Source of the DNA: Eubacteriales bacterium
Lineage (GTDB): Bacteria > Bacillota > Clostridia > Saccharofermentanales > Fastidiosipilaceae
Direction: 5' to 3'
Length of the DNA: 45,796 bases
Assembly (NCBI GenBank): GCA_030537565.1
Contig: JAUNVS010000002.1
Coordinates: 23,208-69,003 of the forward strand
Shown: positions 42,913 to 45,796 of the stretch, one piece after another
How positions within the stretch are numbered: the stretch's first letter is position 1
How the letters are laid out: each line of letters starts with the position of its first letter
Notes under the pieces: model-generated
What the model was told of the DNA's origin: nothing
What the model saw: only the letters and a program-made list of their open reading frames with translations
Databases searched by the model: none
Translations under genes and position numbers: made by a program

Positions 42913-44277
42913 TTATTCTGCGTCGATCCGCACAGCAACCCCGTCGCTACAGCCCTTACGTAGAGCGCCGAGGCATAGGAACGCGACCGTATTAACTCGC
43001 CGCTGCAACTGATTGCGATCGAGGATCCGCTCGAGGCGTGCACGATTATCATAACTTGTTCCAGACACGCGACCACCGCTACTCGAAAAACTCGGGTTGC
43101 GGTTCTCGCACTGGTCAGAAAAATCCTTACCATTGTAATCGTATGATTCAACGAAGGCACAGGGGATTCCCAACTCATCTGCAACTAAATAATCGGATCG
43201 ATTATAGCTAAATTCACGATATAGAGTACGCGCTTGCGTCAGTGGATTGGGAACATCAAAAATCGATTCATTCAGGAGGAGATCCTCGCCATTATCGTAG
43301 AGCAAACCCGTTTCAAGCGAGACATCCGTCATCTCATAAATCTTGCGGCGCAAGAGATACTTACGGTCACTATCGATTGCCTGCCAACCTGCGTGGACAT
43401 AGAGCGAATCGCCCGCATAAATATTTCTCAACTCATAGAAACAGTCGATATTGTCCAGTTCCTCATCACTGAAGTGCGCAAGCAACTGACGGGTTCCCTC
43501 ATAGTTATTACCCGAGGCCGCAACAAAGGCGAGCGTCACGTCATAACCGAGGTTCTCATTCTTCAACAGCTTGGCCAGGGTCAAAAGAGAAGCGATCCCC
43601 GAAGCATTATCAGATATCCCCTCCAACTCACTAGCCTCATAGACGACTTCGCCACGATTCTCGGCACGGGCCCAGGCAAAATCGTCGGGCTTCGCCTCAC
43701 CGTTTTCATCCGTCTCAGTCGGCACCGTCTCTTCACTTTCGCCGGGTGTCTCACTCGGCTCCGCCTGTGCCTCTTCAGTACATAGACGAGTTGCCAAAAT
43801 CACCTGGCGCGAGAAGATATGTCCATAAATCTGCCCCTGATCTGGCTCGACGTAGAGCTTATCAATGAGATTCACAGGTCGATAGCGAAATCCACTTCCT
43901 GGAATTTTTACAATAATATTCGAGACGCTACTGCCATTCGACGTGAAAGTCTGACGTTCCGGATGGTAGCCCAATGCGGTCAGGGCATTAAAGACCATCT
44001 CGCCCGCTGCCTGCTCCTGGCTCGAACCTGAGGGTCTCGGGCCGAGAGCTGCGATCTGATTCGCGATCTCAGCGCCATAACTTCCGTAATCCGCCAGCTT
44101 CTCATCCTCCCGATCTTCACCGCAAGCACTCAGGGGGAGAATCATGAAGGCACAGAGTAAAAGCAGAGCGAGACTACGGAATATTGCCGATCTCGGCTTC
44201 CCAGAGTTTGACGATGCGCTCAAGCGCTGTGTATTCACTAAATTTAATGATGCGCATGAGCGCTGCCTAACGATCAT
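42913..44277 (-). CDS. M28-aminopeptidase-fold lipoprotein, probably inactive
   Basis: 454 aa; ATG 44277 with GAGG about 9 bases upstream gives an unusually long 50-residue lead before the lipobox LSAC (Cys52). The mature domain resembles the M28 zinc peptidases: YGAEIANQIAALGPRPSGSSQEQAAGEMVFNALTALGYHPERQTF (69-111), VSNIIVKIPG, VILATRL (159-165), GISDNASGIASLLTLAKLL (220-238), VTLAFVAASGNNYEGTRQLL (247-266). The metal ligands are largely missing: the His of VIIGAHYDS is Arg164, the Glu-Glu pair of GAEExGLxGS is absent at 254-259, and the NxD block reads YELRNIYAG. Only Asp223 of SDNASG remains. An acidic Pro/Glu/Thr insertion (about 168-200) sits in the active-site loop. First gene of the operon leading to hemW. 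Confidence 0.72.
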   Translation of the reverse strand: MIVRQRSCASLNLVNTQRLSASSNSGKPRSAIFRSLALLLLCAFMILPLSACGEDREDEKLADYGSYGAEIANQIAALGPRPSGSSQEQAAGEMVFNALTALGYHPERQTFTSNGSSVSNIIVKIPGSGFRYRPVNLIDKLYVEPDQGQIYGHIFSRQVILATRLCTEEAQAEPSETPGESEETVPTETDENGEAKPDDFAWARAENRGEVVYEASELEGISDNASGIASLLTLAKLLKNENLGYDVTLAFVAASGNNYEGTRQLLAHFSDEELDNIDCFYELRNIYAGDSLYVHAGWQAIDSDRKYLLRRKIYEMTDVSLETGLLYDNGEDLLLNESIFDVPNPLTQARTLYREFSYNRSDYLVADELGIPCAFVESYDYNGKDFSDQCENRNPSFSSSGGRVSGTSYDNRARLERILDRNQLQRRVNTVAFLCLGALRKGCSDGVAVRIDAE

Positions 44278-44313
44278 TCAAAAAATCCTCACACGAGCTA
44301 AAGTTAGATTGTT

Positions 44314-44319
44314 ATTATA
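44314..44319 (-). promoter_or_regulatory. Possible -10 of the M28-fold/NfeD/stomatin operon
   Basis: Perfect TATAAT on the minus strand, 37 bases before the ATG of the lipoprotein gene, in the 94-base gap between divergent genes. No clear -35 hexamer was found. Confidence 0.38.
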
Positions 44320-44371
44320 CACCAAGAAGAAGTGGGGATTTTTGCCTGTCCCTCTGAACTAGGAGGCTGAA

Positions 44372-45796
44372 TTGACTAAACTAAGCCATTCAAATCGACG
44401 CAGTACAGAGCAGCACAGCTCCGTGAATACACTGAGCTTTTCCGCCCGGAGATGGGCGCTCATCTTACTTGCTTGCCTCAGTCTTATTTACCTCTCTCCA
44501 ATTATGCAAGTCGCTATATACGCTGAGAGCGATGGCCACACTTCAGAGCCTTCGAAACGGGAGGAGCCCATCGAGGATCTCGTCCCAGCTCTAGCGATTG
44601 ACCAAGATGCTACCGCCTTTAACCGAGATCCCTACCGCATCGCTTCACAAACCACAGATCCAAACGGCAGTCTAGATATCTCTGCCAACACCCTGCTCGT
44701 CATCGAAAATGATCATCAGATCCCCCTCCATGCAAAAGAAGCTCAGCTCATCCGCAACTCGCCGCTCGCCTTCCAGCTATGTCTCGCGCTCTGCGTCATC
44801 GATCGCTTCAGCGAAAACGATGAGGTCGTCGCCGCCGCCCTCGTCAACAACGAGCTGGATCCAAACTTCAAGTTAAAAGCGGGCGAGTCCTATCCAGTAT
44901 CCTACCTGCTCTACGGTCTACTCCTCGAAGATAGCCTCAACGCCCGACTCGCCCTCTGTCAGGCCCTCGCGGACAGCGAAGCCAACTTAATCCAGATGAT
45001 GAATAAAAAAGCCAGCGCGCTGAATCTTCTCGATAGCAAGTTCTATGCCATCCCCCTACCTCGAGCGGAAAATCGTAGTCAACTTTACGCCCCCTACTTA
45101 TTAAAGGACTATAACTCATCTCGAGAAGCCTCAGTCAGCACAGCAAAGGATTGCCTTGTCTTCTATCAGAATGCGATGAGTTCCAAGCGGCTCTCAACGA
45201 TTTTAAAAACTCGCGACTATTCCTACTTTTCTCTAAACATTTTACGTTTATTTAAAAGCCGTCTCGCCCTCGCCTTCGACCTCTTCGCTCCCGAGATCGA
45301 ATCGGCCGCCTATTCCGAATCGCCAGATCACTTCGACCTCATCATCCAGACCAACGAAGGTGGATTTCGCCGCATCAGTTTCCTCTCCTATAATTTTAGC
45401 GACCGCGATGTCGACCTCCAGCGGGCTCTCAACGATTACCGCCGTCTAAACGATCGCGTCTCAAAGATTTGGGAAAACACCCTTCTCTTCTATACAGGGC
45501 AAGCCTACGTCGATAAGCTCAACGTCGAAGGGCGCGAGGTTGGCTTGAAGATTAATAAAGAAGTGCGCTATGTCCATCCCGTGGGTGAGTTGTTCATTCA
45601 CGACATGCAGATCCAAGACTTATCCAGCGAGCAATTGAGTCTCCCCATCCACCAAAATCAGCTTGTCGCCCGACTCAACATTCACTTAGAAAACGGAACC
45701 TCCCTACTCTGTGACCTAGAAGCCAGCGAAACCGTGCGCGCAGAAGTCCGTTTTGGTCTCCTCGTCGAACTCCACGATCGATACCCAATTTTGATT
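44372..45796 (+). CDS. D-Ala-D-Ala carboxypeptidase (DacA) homologue, probably inactive; 3' partial
   Basis: Reads open from TTG 44372 (AGGAGG 5 bases upstream) to the window end, 475 codons, so the 3' end is missing. One hydrophobic signal/anchor (about 28-50), a spacer, then a PBP5-like domain from about 100: ISANTLLVIENDHQIPLHAKEAQLIRNS, YPVSYLLYGLLLEDSLNARLALCQAL, LIQMMNKKASALNLLDSKFYAIPLP, LIIQTNEGGFRRISFL, and the PBP5 C-terminal sandwich (VGLKINKEVRYVHPVGELFI, LSLPIHQNQLVARLNI). The SxxK tetrad is lost: where PASLTK is expected the protein has NSPLAF, with Pro131 for Ser and Phe134 for Lys. SxN remains as SLN (188-190); no KTG was found. Carboxypeptidase activity is unlikely; it may bind wall peptides. 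Divergent from the M28-fold operon. Confidence 0.72.
   Translation, partial: MTKLSHSNRRSTEQHSSVNTLSFSARRWALILLACLSLIYLSPIMQVAIYAESDGHTSEPSKREEPIEDLVPALAIDQDATAFNRDPYRIASQTTDPNGSLDISANTLLVIENDHQIPLHAKEAQLIRNSPLAFQLCLALCVIDRFSENDEVVAAALVNNELDPNFKLKAGESYPVSYLLYGLLLEDSLNARLALCQALADSEANLIQMMNKKASALNLLDSKFYAIPLPRAENRSQLYAPYLLKDYNSSREASVSTAKDCLVFYQNAMSSKRLSTILKTRDYSYFSLNILRLFKSRLALAFDLFAPEIESAAYSESPDHFDLIIQTNEGGFRRISFLSYNFSDRDVDLQRALNDYRRLNDRVSKIWENTLLFYTGQAYVDKLNVEGREVGLKINKEVRYVHPVGELFIHDMQIQDLSSEQLSLPIHQNQLVARLNIHLENGTSLLCDLEASETVRAEVRFGLLVELHDRYPILI

Noticed and set aside
43234-43785. 183-codon plus-strand frame opposite the M28-fold gene
   Set aside because: Antisense to conserved M28-like sequence, no start signal, composition of a shadow frame.

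Overview
This window looks like chromosome from an anaerobic-type Firmicute (Clostridia-like). The pointers are the hemW / hrcA-grpE-dnaK-dnaJ-prmA order with a CIRCE operator, a long-form hibernation factor, the oligopeptide and CUT1 sugar ABC operons, abundant AGGAGG-type ribosome binding sites, and a membrane-anchored cohesin domain. Base composition is close to half GC by eye. I cannot name the genus. No rRNA, tRNA, insertion sequence, prophage or CRISPR array was seen. Nearly everything is on the minus strand.

Layout. 1-1009 (+): end of rnz, then tcdA. 942-10518 (-): pcrA, an envelope glucosaminidase, a cohesin-domain membrane protein, folC, a threonine-synthase-like protein and a BadF/BcrA-kinase-like protein, with a LexA-like box upstream of pcrA. 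10694-11230 (-): hpf, alone with its own promoter and terminator. 11359-16611 (-): oligopeptide ABC operon in the order binding protein, two permeases, two ATPases. 16791-17858 (-): gap. 17999-20507: AI-2E-type permease (-) and the Fe-S/P-loop ATPase mrp (+), divergent. 20608-23457 (-): SleB/CwlJ-type hydrolase and a deacetylase-fold lipoprotein. 23501-30127 (-): sugar ABC transporter with GH130 phosphorylase and GH20 hexosaminidase, probably for mannosyl/N-acetylglucosaminyl glycans; the GH20 reading frame carries an in-frame amber codon. 30468-38127 (-): HrcA-regulated chaperone operon hrcA-grpE-dnaK-dnaJ-prmA, followed by a C39-fold membrane protein. 38242-44277 (-): M28-fold lipoprotein, NfeD, stomatin/SPFH, AAA ATPase, DUF4276-like protein and hemW in a tightly packed operon. 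44372-end (+): a D-Ala-D-Ala carboxypeptidase-fold protein that runs off the window.

The most striking signal cuts across these operons. Six uninterrupted, apparently well-translated genes keep the fold signature of a known enzyme but have lost its catalytic or cofactor residues: threonine synthase (PLP Lys to His), BadF/BcrA-type kinase (no GGGT/GTGS loops), C39 peptidase (Cys to Ser, His to Tyr), NodB deacetylase (metal Asp and both His lost), M28 peptidase (metal His and Glu lost) and DacA (Ser to Pro and Lys to Phe in SxxK). Four of the six are predicted to be exported or membrane-anchored. Neighbouring housekeeping enzymes (GapA, DnaJ, PcrA, HemW, GH130, SleB-like) keep their motifs, so general sequence decay does not explain it. 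Other points of note are the amber codon in GH20, a Cys-rich extension on GrpE, a defence-like ATPase/DUF4276 pair inside a housekeeping operon, and two ABC binding proteins without lipoprotein Cys.
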